Shown: positions 31,113 to 43,256, numbered from the stretch's first letter. The stretch is 64,000 bases of DNA from Scalesia atractyloides (GCA_947069175.1 CAMTDV010000030.1:93367916-93431915); one strand, 5' to 3'. Made by a program: numbers and translations. Notes: generated from the letters alone by a model not told the origin.

Positions 31113-31529
31113 ACATTATCATTCATGTCATATACTCATTCAAGGTGGTTTGTGATTGTTTGTTTATATATGTTTGCTCACATATGAATATTGCACAATT
31201 TTTCAATATTAAATACAACAAGAAATCAATAACAATGTTTTTAAACAAGGTTCACTCGCCAACTTTTGTTGACCCAAAATTTCCCCCATTTTACACATGA
31301 TACAGGTGATCCAGTTGAGGCAAGAAACAGCCTAGAAGATTAAACCAGTTTAAGCTTTGGATTGTTTTACTTAGTTTCATTTCCTTGTATTTGTATGAAT
31401 TTGATTTGAACATTAAAGTTGTAATTTGAATTTAATAAATATGAAACATTTTAGTAAACATCATGAGCTTTGGTGATAACCCAATTATGCCCCGACTCTT
31501 ATTCCGCTGCGGGTCGGGGTGTGACAGAT

Positions 31530-31542
31530 TGGTATCAGAGCC
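31530..31542 (+). promoter_or_regulatory. Primer-binding site of element C (initiator tRNA-Met)
   Basis: TGGTATCAGAGCC, three bases after the 5' LTR, complementary to the 3' end of initiator tRNA-Met. Confidence 0.93.
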
Positions 31543-32337
31543 ATGACTATAGGGATATAGGATAGGTTATTAGACTCTTAGAGCCTATACTATAGTTGAT
31601 TAGAATTTTTAAATTGTTTATGTGTTACATACAAAATTCATGATGTTTATATGCTTTATGTTTATTGTTACAATCAATGTTATGCAAGCATGTTCATAAG
31701 TACATATTATTATACAATGCTCATCATAAATCATATCCTCATAACATATCATATCCATGAGAGCACACACCTCACAATTCCCATGATTTTTGCAACGATT
31801 TTTGTATTTTTCAAATCACATCAAAGTGAGTTCCCTTGACGGGCATGTAGTAACTGGAAGGGTACGAGTACCGGTAGTCGGAACGTCCTGTCTAGGCTTG
31901 GCATTCGTATAAATCCAAAATAAAGGACCAGTTTGCTTACCTGGGGACTAACGATGAGAGTACGAAGGACCTATTATGCCAAAGCATGCTATACCAAACG
32001 TCGTGTGAGCTAACCCCACTTTGAGTTGTCATTGTGTCTATACCTGGACACCCTCCTACCATACATCTCGCAATCATATTTCATGGTTTTCATTCGGGTG
32101 ACGCGAGTGTTAAACCGCCAACACCAATGTGAATCCTACTAAGCCAATAGTCATGGGGGCCCACATGACTATACAGGCGATGGTATGGGGGACATTGGAG
32201 GCCCAAACATGAGCAAACCCAAGACATCCTATGGATGTAGTTGCATTATTGATGATTATGTTATTTTATTACTTTTAACGACACATGACACCTAAAAACT
32301 TCTTAAACTCACGATCTTCCTATGTATGTTCCTGTAG
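31543..32337 (+). other. Leader of element C
   Basis: Non-coding. It begins ATGACTATAGGGATATAGGA (shared with B) and contains the conserved blocks GGGTACGAGTACCGGTAGTC (about 31860) and CCTATGGATGTAGTTGCATT (about 32229) found in the other elements. The long leader is typical of gypsy elements. Confidence 0.75.
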
Positions 32338-33745
32338 ATGTCGGCTAGGCAACTACGTGGAGGTAGAAAGTCAGGAAGGTCAAACGAACGCTTGGCCACC
32401 CAAATTGCAAAACAAATGGCCGCGGTGCTTCCTGACATCGTAATTCAAGTCCAACAAGCTCTCACCGCGAATCCCATCAACCCTCCAAATCAAGAAGACC
32501 AGAACGTCGACAACCCTCCCTCCAAAAAGTGCTCCTACAAACACTTCAAGTCTTGCGATCCCCCAAAGTATGAAGGGACCGAAGGTGTCACTGCTCTCCT
32601 CCACTGGTTTGAGGAAATGGAGAACACCTTCCTCAATTGCGATTGTCCCGAGGATCGCAAGGTACGTTACGCAACCGGGAGACTGTTTGGGGTAGCCCTT
32701 ACCTGGTGGAACACAGAAAAGGGTAAGAGAGGAGTCGAAGATGCTATGGCCTTAACATGGGAAGAGTTAAGGGAAATAATGACAAGACGCTTCTGTCCAA
32801 GAAGCGAAATCAAGAAGTTGGAAGATGAATTCCATTCGTTAAAACAAAAGGAAGGAGATCATACTTCCTACAATAAAAGATTTCTTGAGCTAAACCAAAT
32901 GATCCCCAACTTGTTCACCCAGTGTACCGCTTGGTTGAACACTACATTCGAGGCCTCCCCTCGAAAATTCAAGACTCGGTTCTAAGCACTTCACCTGCAA
33001 CACTTGAGGTCGCAATGGAACTAGCTACCGAACTTACCTAGAATCGCATCAGAAACGGTAAATTCAAGGAGGAGAAAAAGAAAGCCCCCATTGAGGCCCA
33101 AACTTCAAACCATTCTGTCTCCTCTTCGAAGTTTGCTGGTAAGAGGAAGCGAAACAACAGGAACTTTGCTGTCACACAAACAAACCCCCCTATCACTGCT
33201 GCACCCATCACCCAAGTTGCCCCCTCAGCTGCACCATATAAAAAGCCATACTCCGGCCCATACCCAAAATGCAACCGTTGCCAATACCATCACCTTCCCG
33301 AACATCCCTGCCAACATTGCACCAGTTGTGGCCGTGCAGGTAACACCATCCAAACCTGTCGCACACTTCAGCGAATGAACCGCAACCAACCCTCAACCCA
33401 AACCCACCATCAGATAGTGGGTCAAGCCCAACAACCCTTACTTCTACATACGGCCCAATCCTACTACCAACCCAACTACCCCATGATGCAACCCATGCGA
33501 GCATGTTACAACTGTGGAGACCCGAACCACTTCAGGAACACCTGTCCACGCTTGGTGAACATCATCCATGCCCAAGCTCAAGCAAATCCGGTAAACCAAG
33601 CTAACCAAGCTCCTCCACCTGCTAGAGGAAGAGCTTTCAACATCAACGCCAATCAAGCTAGGGCTGACAACAACGTGGTTAACGGTACGTTTCTCATCAA
33701 TGGTAGTTATGCATCCATACTGACGCGGATAAGAGTTTGTGTCCT
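32338..33745 (+). pseudogene. gag: Element C gag with start of protease
   Basis: Begins MSARQLRGGRKSGRSNERLA. The Gag core is collinear with D (YKHFKSCDPPKYEGTEG, LTWWNTEKGKRGVED, RRFCPRSEIKKLEDEF). A one-base frameshift at about 32920 follows NLFT. An in-frame TAG interrupts the following helix at about 33040. The first zinc knuckle region has CTSCGRAGNTIQTC, in which the zinc-binding His is replaced by Asn (N). The second knuckle, CYNCGDPNHFRNTC, is intact. The protease active-site DTG is lost by a short deletion around 33718. Confidence 0.88.
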
Positions 33746-34966
33746 TAGAATTTGAACCCATCCTCAACCAAACTCGTGATAATCTCATGGAATCCATAAC
33801 GGTGGAAGTTGCTGACGGAAAACCGGTCTCATTAAACTCTATTATACGAAATTGTACCCTCACTCTAAACGATCACGATTTTCCAGTTGACCTCATTCCT
33901 ATGAAGTTGGGAAGTTTCGACATTATAATCGGTATGGACTGGCTCAGCCAACATCATGCTGAAGTAGTATGCCGCGAAAAGTTCATTCGCATTCCTCTTG
34001 CAGACGGTCAAACCCTACGAATCTTTGGAGAAACCCCTTCGAAAGGACTCAAATTGATGTCCTGCCTTCAAGCCCGAAAATATCTCCGCAAGAACTATGT
34101 CGCATTCCTAACTCACGTCGTCAAGAAGGGAAACAAGGAGAAGAAACTCGAAGATATACCTGTAGTGAAAGAATTCCCACAAGTCTTTCCCGACGACATC
34201 TCAGGACTTCCTCCCATGAGAGAAGTCGAATTCCGCATTGATCTTATACCTGGCGCTCACCAGTCGCAAAATCTCCTTATAGGTTAGCCCCATCCGAAAT
34301 GCAAGAGCTGGCCAGTCAACTGCAAGAGCTGACTGACAAAGGATTTATACGTCCTAGCTCATCGCCTTGGGGTGCACCTGTTCTTTTTGTGAAGAAGAAA
34401 GATGGAACATTTCGCATGTGTATCGACTACAGAGAACTCAACAAGTTAACGGTCAAGAACCGCTACCCATTACCTCGCATCGATGACCTTCTAGACCAAC
34501 TTCAAGGCGCCACCTGTTTTTTCAAAAATCGACCTTCGTTCCGAATATCATCAACTCAGAGTACATGAAGAAGACGTCCCAAAGACCGCCTTCCGAACTC
34601 GATATGGTCATTACGAATTCATGGTCATGCCATTTGGTTTAACCAACGCCCCAGCAGTATTTATGGATTTAATGAATAGGGTATGCAAACCCTACCTCGA
34701 CCGCTTTGTCATAGTCTTCATCGACGACATCCTCATCTACTCAAAGTCTAAGTCTGATCATGAACGACACCTTCGACTCATCCTTACACTCTTAAGGACA
34801 GAAAAGTTGTACGCTAAGTTCTCGAAATGTGAATTTTGGTTAAGGGAAGTACAATTCCTTGGACACGTCGTCAATGATAAGGAATTCATGTTGATCCCTC
34901 AAAAATCAAGGCAGTACAGGAATGGCAAGCGCCACGTACCCCTACCGAAGTAAGATCATTTCTTGG
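33739..34966 (+). pseudogene. Element C protease remainder and reverse transcriptase
   Basis: Three frames are needed. The first has SLEFEPILNQTRD, DLIPMKLGSFDIIIGMDWLS and ends after DLIPGA with a frameshift at about 34255. The second has MQELASQLQELTDKG, CIDYRELNKLTVKNRYPLPR and shifts at about 34520 within the CFSKID motif. The third has MPFGLTNAPAVF, catalytic FIDDILIYS (about 34717-34743) and FLGHVVND, and shifts again at about 34885. The gypsy RT is recognisable throughout but not translatable as one protein. Confidence 0.88.
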
Positions 34967-34967
34967 T

Positions 34968-35753
34968 TTGGCTGGTTACTATCGCCGCTTTATTGCCAAT
35001 TTCTCCCGTATTGCTGTACCCCTCACGGCTTTGACTCATAAAGGAAAACCCTTCATATGGGGATCTAAACAAGAAGAAGCCTTCCAAACCCTTAAGCAAA
35101 AGCTTTGTGACGCACCTATCCTCACACTTCCTGAAGGTTGCGATGACTTTGTAGTATATTGCGACGCGTCAGGGCAAGGACTAGGTTGTGTACTGATGCA
35201 AAAAGGAAAAGTGATAGCCTATGCTTCTAGGCAACTCAAAGTTCATGAGAAGAACTACACCACCCACGACCTTGAACTTGGAGCCGTTGTGTTCACTCTC
35301 AAGATATGGAGACATTACCTCTACGGTACCAAGTGTGAAATATACACTGACCACAAGAGTCTCCAACATATCTTCAACCAAAAGGAGTTGAATATGAGGC
35401 AACGAAGATGGGTCGAACTTCTTAACGACTACGACTGTGAAATTCGGTATCATCCTGGCAAGGCAAACGTGGTGGCCGATGCGCTCAGTCGAAAAGGTTA
35501 TGCGAACTCCATTCATCTTCTATGTTCGCAAATCATAACCGACATCAAAGATCGAATCCGAGAAGCTCAACATGTTTCTGTAACAGAAAACGACGTATGC
35601 GATGAGCTGTCATGTGGAGCGGAACTTAAAATCGAAACCAAATCCGACGGTATTCTATACTATCTAAATCGCATATGGATTCCCAATCGCAATAACCTTC
35701 GAGATTTCCTTATGAATGAGGCGCACAAAACACGGTACTCTGTACACCCATGA
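34968..35753 (+). pseudogene. Element C RNase H and integrase zinc-finger start
   Basis: MAGYYRRFIANFSRIAVPL, DFVVYCDASGQGLGCVL, TTHDLELGAVVF, CEIYTDHKSLQHIF, KANVVADALSRKG. RNase H acidic residues are present. It ends at an in-frame TGA at 35751, inside the HH-CC zinc finger, between its two parts. Confidence 0.88.
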
Positions 35754-36986
35754 GCCAACAAGATGTATCAAGACCTTCGATACACCTACTGGTGGCCTGG
35801 CATGAAAAAGGATATTGCTGTTTTTGTTTCCAAGTGCCTTACCTGTTCCAAAGTAAAAGCTGAACATCAAAGACCTTCAGGACTTCTAACCCAACCTGAA
35901 ATACCTGTATGGAAGTGGGAAAACATAACCATGGACTTCATTACCGGGTTACCTCGCACCTCCAGTGGGTATGACACTATATGGGTAATCATTGATCATC
36001 TTACAAAATCAGCTCACTTCATTCCGATTCGCGAGGACTTCAAGAACGAGAAGTTAGCTCGTATCTACATCAGCGAGATCGTAAGCCGTCATGGTGTACC
36101 TTTAAGCATCATTTCAGACCGTGATGGTCGTTTCACTTCACGAACATGGCAAGCTGTACAAACCTCATTGGGTACACGATTAGACCTCAGTACCGCTTTT
36201 CATCCTCAAACTGATGGACAATCTGAACGCACCATCCAAACTCTTGAAGACATGCTTCGAGCATGTGTCATAGACTTCAAGGGAAATTGGGACTCTCATC
36301 TACCATTAGTTGAATTTTCGTACAACAATAGTTACCACTCAAGTATCGGCATGGCTCCTTTCGAAGCTTTATATGGTCGTAAGTGCCGATCTCCAGTATG
36401 TTGGCACGAAATTGGGGAAGCTCAAATCACCGGTCCAGAATTGATTCAAGAAACAACAGACAAGATCCATCAAATTCGAAACAATCTTCTAGCGGCACAA
36501 AGTCGTCAAAAGAGTTATGCAGATAAACGACGAAAGGAATGGGAGTTTAACATTGGTGATCAAGTACTTTTAAAAGTATCACCGTGTAAGGGAGTAGTTC
36601 GTTTTGGCCAGAAGGGCAAGCTAGCACCACGCTACGTAGGACCTTTCAAGATACTCGAAAGAGTAGGACCTGTAGCATACAAGCTTGACCTACCAGAAGA
36701 ACTCAACAGAATTCATCCCACATTCCACGTATCAAACTTAAAGAAGTGCCTCGCCGATGAAAACCTCCATATTCCCCTAGAAGATATTCAGATCAATGAA
36801 TCTATGCACTTTATTGAAAGACCATTAGAGATCATGGACTTCGGAGAAAAACGTTTAAGACGGAGTCGTATTCCAATTGTTAGGGTACGCTGGGAGTCGA
36901 AACGAGAACCTGAGTTTACTTGGGAACGTGAAGACTCAATGCGCGAAAAATACCCGCATCTTTTTCCTGTTACCACTACTACTTAA
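35754..36986 (+). pseudogene. Element C integrase and chromodomain-like tail
   Basis: Open from 35754. It contains the CC half of the zinc finger (CLTCSKVKAEHQ), core motifs NITMDFITGLP, SIISDRDGRFTS and SSIGMAPFEALYG, the GPF/Y-like LAPRYVGPFKILERVG, then VRVRWES..EFTWEREDSMREK. It is nearly the same as the element B protein, indicating the same subfamily. Confidence 0.9.
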
Positions 36987-37006
36987 ATTTCGGGACGAAA
37001 TTTCTA

Positions 37007-37020
37007 AAAGTAGGGGATAC
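37007..37020 (+). promoter_or_regulatory. Polypurine tract of element C
   Basis: AAAGTAGGGGATAC directly before the 3' LTR start TGTAACATCC. Confidence 0.9.
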
Positions 37021-37202
37021 TGTAACATCCGTCGAAAAACGGGTTTTCAAAACCCGCTTCGTTTATTAATCGAATATTTCAGTTATAATTTTCGTTGCGT
37101 ACTTAATGTTCATATTAATTTTAAACGATACATAACTAATAAACATTGTTAGAATTTTAAAACATAATTAATAAAAATAAAGAAATAGTGAATAAAAAAA
37201 TA

Positions 37203-37272
37203 AATACCGCTGCCGGGTTTCGAACCCGGGTCAGCCGGTTCATTAAACAAACAACTTACCACTCCGCCACTT
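37203..37272 (-). other. Antisense tRNA-like module in C 3' LTR
   Basis: On the minus strand it shows AGTGGCGGAGTGGTAAGTTG and a perfect T-arm around GGGTTCGAAACCCGG. It corresponds to the antisense modules of B and D and lies upstream of the TATA box. Confidence 0.6.
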
Positions 37273-38129
37273 GACTTCTTTGTTATTATATTGAAACAAT
37301 TAATACTTAAAATAAAACTTGAAATCAAAACCTGAGTTCAGCGCGCCCAATCCGCAGTCGCCGGAATTACCGACGATTTCGCGAGACTTCGACCGTTTCC
37401 TTTGACTGAACGCGTGTATTAACTTCGACATCGGTTATAACCGATGTCTAATCCCGCAATCCCAGTCATAACCGCCGGAAAAGTTTTGACCACGAATCAA
37501 GATCAAATTCGGACTCGACTCATTCTGTTTCTTCCCTATAAATACACACCCAAGTCTCTGGTAACCTTTTCGCTCAAAATCGCACAATTTATCGAAGTCT
37601 TAGCACTCGCCGGAGAAATTCTGAACTCGCCGGACTTTCACCGGAAAACCGAGACTTACACCAAATCGGTAAATTTCTCGACTCTTTCGTTTTCAATCCA
37701 TTGTTAGACATATACTAACTTCAATCCTTCAACCAGAATCGGTTCCAGACGACGTTGCCGGAAATTCTGCACTCGCCGGAAAATCTCTGGAAATTCTGAA
37801 ATCACACTGTAAATCGGTACAATCATCTAAACCCCCCTGTTATCTCTTGTTTAGTCACTTAATTTCACAACTCATTGATCAAAACTGTTAATTGATCCGC
37901 TCAGACGGAATTCACAATCAGAGCCGACGACCCTTGCCGGAGTTCTGAGAAAAACATCCTGTTCGGTACATTCGTTTCCATAACTCTCTTTATCCATTAC
38001 ATTTCAATCAATTATATGTTAGACGAACGATTTAAGCAAGAACAGTCGGACATCTTTGTCTGTGTCGTTACAAATGAAGAAGACGAAGTCGAAATGAGTA
38101 TAAGATTAATATAAACTGAATGTTTAACC

Positions 38130-38545
38130 GGGTTAGACACACAGTCCAGCGGTGGACTGTGTGCAAACATACAACGCACGTCACGAGTTTGAATCTTACA
38201 ACGTACCGACTTTCAGAATTAAAACCAACCTTTCTAAAACCGAATCAGAACGAGTCACAGCATGTGTATAAGAATAATATAAACCGTAATTTAAACAGAT
38301 TAGACACACAGCCCAACTGGTTGGGCTGTGCGCATACGAACCGAAGGACCCGAGTTCGACTCCGGGTCCCTGCAAGCGGTTCGGCCATTTTAAATCATTT
38401 TAATATTAACTCAAATAAAATAACAATTAATTAGTATATATATATAATTAAAACAGAGAATATTCGGGTTAGACACGTTGCTCAGTTGGTAGTGCTGCGT
38501 GCACGCGTACGAGAGGTCTCGGGTTCGAACCTCACTCAGCTCACA
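38130..38545 (+). other. Three tRNA-like modules in LTR C (3' copy)
   Basis: Spacing is preserved: 38142/38185 (43), 38309/38353 (44) and 38478/38522 (44). The third A box is mutated to TTGCTCAGTTGG and its hairpin partner to TAGTGC, so this copy is decaying relative to the 5' LTR. Confidence 0.72.
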
Positions 38546-39644
38546 CATTACCCACAGTCCGACCGGTCAACAGTCCGGTCAACGGTCAACGGACCGGTCA
38601 ACGTTCAAAAAGTCAAAAAATTTTATTTTTATTTATTTATTTATTTAATTTAAAAATCAATTAAAAATACTTAAAAATAATATTTTTAAAGTTAGAAAAT
38701 GACCTTAAACTCACTAAAATAAATATAAAAAAAATCCTATTAAAATTGTTAATTAAAAGTATTAGTCTCCAATAAAATCCAATTATTTACCGAACCATTT
38801 GGTTATTTATTTTAGGTTAGTTCTTCCTCGTCGATCAAATCCCAAAAACTCGTGCGCATCCAACAACATCAAAAGAACGCACCCAATGTGAGTGAATCTC
38901 TACCAATTCCCCGTTTTAATCACATTTTTGGGGTGTATCATGTGTCGCTTAATTATTTATTATATTTAAACACTTGTGCATCCATCATATCTGTGATCAA
39001 ATGTGTATTCAATATGTATCAATTGTTGTGTGGATTATGTCTAGATTAAAGTTATCATTTTCAGTACATGCATTACATTAGGCCCATCAGCTCCCCGTGG
39101 GAGACGGGTTGAGTACAGGTGCCTCATTCGATCGGCTCCGTTTGATTGAGCCTTGATCTCACATACATCATCATACATTTCATATGATCGGCTCCGTGTG
39201 ATTGAGCCTTGATCTCACAATACATTATCATTCATGTCATATACTCATTCAAGGTGGTTTGTGATTGTTTGTTTATATATGTTTGCTCACATATAAATAT
39301 TGCACAACTTTTCAATATTAAATACAACAAGAAATCAATAACAATGTTTTTAAACAAGGTTCACTCGCCAACTTTTGTTGACCCAAAATTTCCCCCATTT
39401 TACACATGATACAGGTGATCCAGTTGAGGCAAGAAACACATAAGAGGGCCTAGATGAATAAATCAGTTTAAGCTTTGGATTGTTTTACTTAGTTTCATTT
39501 CCTTGTATTTGTATGAATTTGATTTGAACATTAAAGTTGTAATTTGAATTTAATAAATATGAAACATTTTAGTAAACATCATGAGCTTTGGTGATAACCC
39601 AATTATGCCCCGACTCTTATTCCGCTGCGGGTCGGGGTGTGACA

Positions 39645-39649
39645 TTGCA
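39645..39649. repeat. Target-site duplication of element C (right copy)
   Basis: TTGCA. Confidence 0.92.
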
Positions 39650-40428
39650 CTCACAAACTATTCCAACATGTGCTTCCTTCTCTATTATCCTAACATAATA
39701 GAAAGTAGCACATTGCTTTTCAATGTAATATCCATATTACAACAATGATGAAAATGAAACATTTACAAACCTAACACCTATTTCAGCAATTATAGTTGTG
39801 TCACCAGAAAATGTCTTCTGTATGTGTTCAAACGGAACATTAAGCCTTGATGGCAGATAAAGATAGCTGCAAGAGTTTGTTGAAAACATCCATTAGTCAT
39901 TACAACTAATGCTTATAAATCAAAAATAAACACCTAGGTCTCTAGTTACAACATATAACCCCAAGCACTACATGTACCAAGTACCCCTTAATCTTGATCA
40001 CTAATTTCAGCCTTATAAGAACACCAGGAGGCTAAACCTTTTTTTTGTAAATGAGACCAAGAACTGATGCTCTATTCCAATAACTATCCACGAAACAACA
40101 ACTTGGGTTCTTTAGAATCTACTATAGATTTTAAGATTCTTCAAACAAAAACAAATTTTCAAATTCTATATTTTAAACCCAGACCCACAACTAAACCCTA
40201 AAATAGGGCACACATTTTCAGGTTTTTCAAAGAAATTGGATCAAAATCGTCTGAAATTATTACAATATAACGAAAAAGCACAAACAAAACAAAATTAATG
40301 GATTACAAAACCTTAGGGAATGTATTGGTGGTGGAATACGAAGTAGAAGATGTAGAATCAAGGGTTTGTTGAGGCCTGATAACGTAGGAATAAGATGATT
40401 GACTAAAAATCATAGCAATAGTTTGCAT
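39645..40428 (-). pseudogene. Possible exons of a spliced minus-strand gene, right part
   Basis: Read on the minus strand: a first exon 40428-40312 starting MQTIAMIFSQSSYSYV with an S/T-rich, transit-peptide-like composition and a GT donor; a stretch around 40060-40120 (SCCFVDSYWNRASVLG); a segment 39866-39778 (LPSRLNVPFEHIQKTF, then SGDTTIIAEI) with AG and GT borders; and 39681-39645, whose reading (EAHVGIVCEC) continues at 28907-28883 (NQQKNSKFK) on the far side of element C. Phases between the first segments do not fit simply, so the model is incomplete. The function is unknown; it could also be a pseudogene or a captured transcript. Confidence 0.3.
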
Positions 40429-40839
40429 CTTCTCGATTCTTCTTTGAGAATCTCTATCCTATCCTGTCGTTCTCTCTCTAACTCTCTCTCCCTGAAAATG
40501 AAAAAGAGACGGATAATTATGTTGGTTTTAACAAAATGAAAGTACCTCAATCTTCTTCTAAGATTCGATTTCTTCGACGACGGCGACCAAAGAACATCTT
40601 GTTGTAAAGGAAAACTCAGATCTGCAAAGGAAACTTAGATTTGTAAAAGAAAACTCAGATCTGCAAAGGAAACTTAGATCTGTAAAGGAAGAAAACTTAC
40701 CCTGGATCTGGTGAAATCCTCACAGATCTGTTCATGAAACAGCTGATGTTCTTGAGTCGAAGAGAGAGAGAGAGAAGGTCTGATGATTGTGAGATGTATG
40801 AGTTGTGAGAGAGAAGAATGGAGAGGTTAATCCGTGTGA

Positions 40840-40895
<56 letters not shown>

Positions 40896-43256
40896 GTGAG
40901 CGACGAACCTTGTTCACTTGTGTATGTATATATTTGTTCTTCAAATATATATGTATATCTTTTTGGAATATATGTGTTAAAAATAATTATTTTTAATGGC
41001 GAACTTGTGTCGGTGTCATGTATAAGGTTCCCTTGTATGTGTACATCTTATCAAGTGTACTTATGTATTTATACATATATGTATACCATGTATGTATACT
41101 TTTGTTGTAGGTATTTGGTTTCGTATTTATATGTATATGTGTATACGTAGACATTACTTGTAATATTGTATTTTACTAAGTGTTTGAGACGTACGTATTT
41201 GTACGTTTAAGTATACTTGTATACTTTTATCGTTTCACTTAGTTGCTTTTTTTTATAACTTTCCGGATTTATGAACGGTGAAATATATTAGTTAAGTGTC
41301 TAAAAATAACATATTTTTAGAATGTGCCGTTAAGCTTGTTTATATATATTTCTTGTCGGTAGAAATGCTTAAGTTTCATCTTGGTAAAATATATGTTCCT
41401 TGTCGTGACGAAAAACATGTATTTCTTGTCAGTGACTTATATATATATATATATATATATATTTCTTATGTGTTTTCGGTATATTTTACTTCGCCGGTTT
41501 AGTATGTATGTATATATATATATATATATATTGTCCATTGTCCGATCGTCCGAATATAAGTTTGGGGATATAATATAAGTGTGTTTATATATACTCTTCT
41601 TTGTGTTATACTTCCATGTATCCAAGTACGGATATGTCTATATATATGTAAACATATATTTTTATACTTTGTCACACTTTCAATTATGTTATGGTTCCAT
41701 GTATTTGTGTATTTGTATTTAGATGAATACGTACTTTAGCACATAAGTATATATACACATAAGTAAGTTTTCTAAATTACTATATATATATATATATACA
41801 CTTCTCTTTTAGTTTAGATATTTATAAGTTTTTAACGTACTTTTCCACCAAAAGTTTGCCTAATCATGATTAAGGTTGCTAAACACATTTAGCCATGTTA
41901 ATCACTTGTTAATTACACCTTAATCATTATTAACTTTTTAGAAAATTTTCCATAGTTTACCATATACTATGGATGTTTTCCACGTTTTCAAAACGTATCT
42001 AAATCAATTTTCCACCTTCACATAATCATCAAAACTCAAACAAGTTCATCCAAGACCAAATCTCATGTAATTTCATATTATTTCGACATCAAGTGTCATG
42101 AACTTTTATATATATTGTCAAGATATTTAAAAATAAGCATTATTTAAGTTCATCTTCTTATTTTACCACTTTACATAAACTTGTTTATGTAGTATCTCCA
42201 AGATCACCACTTTAAACATGCATTTTAGTGTCTTCATATACTTTATATTTTTAAAAATCATTTTCAAGATCATATTAGTGTCTGTGACACTTTATATTTG
42301 TAGATCTTGTTAGATCTAAACATTTACATGTTTAGATCATACTTTATACATAATCCTCCAAGATCCTTTTGTCTAACATAATCTACAGTAACATAAACAT
42401 CAAGAATCACATAAATAACACATATAATAGTTAGATTATCTTGTTTTAGTTTAGGGTTTCATGTATTTATTAATGAGCTTCAAGATGATCCACTTGTACA
42501 ACACGATCTTCATGTAATAAGAAGCTTAGAAGTAAGTTAGATGTCTTACTACTAGCTCTAAGGCTATGGATGATCTAGATGATGAAGATGAAGATAATGA
42601 GATGAAGATGAGAGCTCCACAGTTACAAGAATGCTCCTGGAAAGCTCCTAGCACTTTGCACCACCTTAGATCATCGTCCAATGCTTGAATGATGCTTGTA
42701 ATTAGGCTAGAACTTTGAAGAAAAGTGAAGATGTGTGTGTTTGTGTTGGACCGTATATAAGAGAAAGGGAGAAAGGGTTTTTGGTGCTGTGTTTTTGAAA
42801 GTTGAAATTGCAAGAATGATGGTATTACATGGTTTATAATTTTCTAGTCTTCACTGGTCAACATGAAATCTTTCTATCCATGTTGTCTTATTTCTTGGAT
42901 CATCACCATATGGGGGTTAGGGGGCACCAAATCCGCCACAAGGGGGGGTGTAGATGCATGGTGACTTGATTTTTGTAATGTATTAGACATGTAGGAAAGA
43001 TTGTGAAGATATTTATGTCATTTAGGGAATTCTTGAATCATTATGGCTCTAATGATAGTTTAAGATGTCAATGAGTTTAACTAGTTCGCTATACTAGTTA
43101 TTTGGTTGTTTAGGTAATAAATCCCGCACTAGATTCGCTATCAGACCATTACCGGTTAAATTGTTTAACTTGCATGGTATTATATACTTTTGTAACCTTA
43201 AGATATTTTCAATATCTTTGATGTCATTTATGATGATTAACATCTTTAACGGATCT
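40429..43256. other. Non-coding, microsatellite-rich region
   Basis: No convincing gene. (TA)n-type tracts lie at about 40840-40893, 41440-41463, 41506-41531 and 41782-41799. GA/CT runs lie near 40471-40491 and 40760-40776. Around 40590-40700 a unit of about 30 bp, GAAAACTCAGATCTGCAAAG, repeats three times. Small ORFs here are low-complexity isoleucine/tyrosine reads of TA repeats. Confidence 0.55.

Larger units (their letters stand above)
28913..31526 (+). repeat. Element C 5' LTR (2614 bp)
   Basis: Starts TGTAACATCCG and ends GGGTCGGGGTGTGACA. Antisense tRNA-like module about 29098-29165 (T-loop damaged here: GGGTCCCCGGGTC instead of the 3' LTR's GGGTTTCGAACCCGGGTC), TATA box 29423, sense modules 30020-30435, hairpin units about 30965-31110, conserved block about 31250-31310. 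Confidence 0.93.
28913..39644 (+). mobile_element. Element C: complete Ty3/gypsy LTR retrotransposon (10.7 kb)
   Basis: 5' LTR 28913-31526, tRNA-Met primer-binding site at 31530, leader, gag, protease, RT, RNase H, integrase plus chromodomain-like tail, polypurine tract 37007-37020, 3' LTR 37021-39644, TSD TTGCA. The LTRs are very similar, so the insertion is young. However, gag-pol has at least four single-base frameshifts, two in-frame stops and a small deletion through the protease active site. The lineage is the same as B (Tekay/Del-like chromovirus, from remembered families), but the LTR subfamily is distinct. Confidence 0.95.
37021..39644 (+). repeat. Element C 3' LTR (2624 bp)
   Basis: Partner of 28913-31526. 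Differences are scattered single bases and a few short indels; for example, the antisense T-arm is intact only here. TATA box at 37537. Confidence 0.93.

Noticed and set aside
40805..41150. Isoleucine/tyrosine-rich ORFs around 40.7-41.6 kb and 61.7-62.0 kb
   Set aside because: They are translations of (TA)n microsatellites on both strands, with no domain and no codon-use signal.
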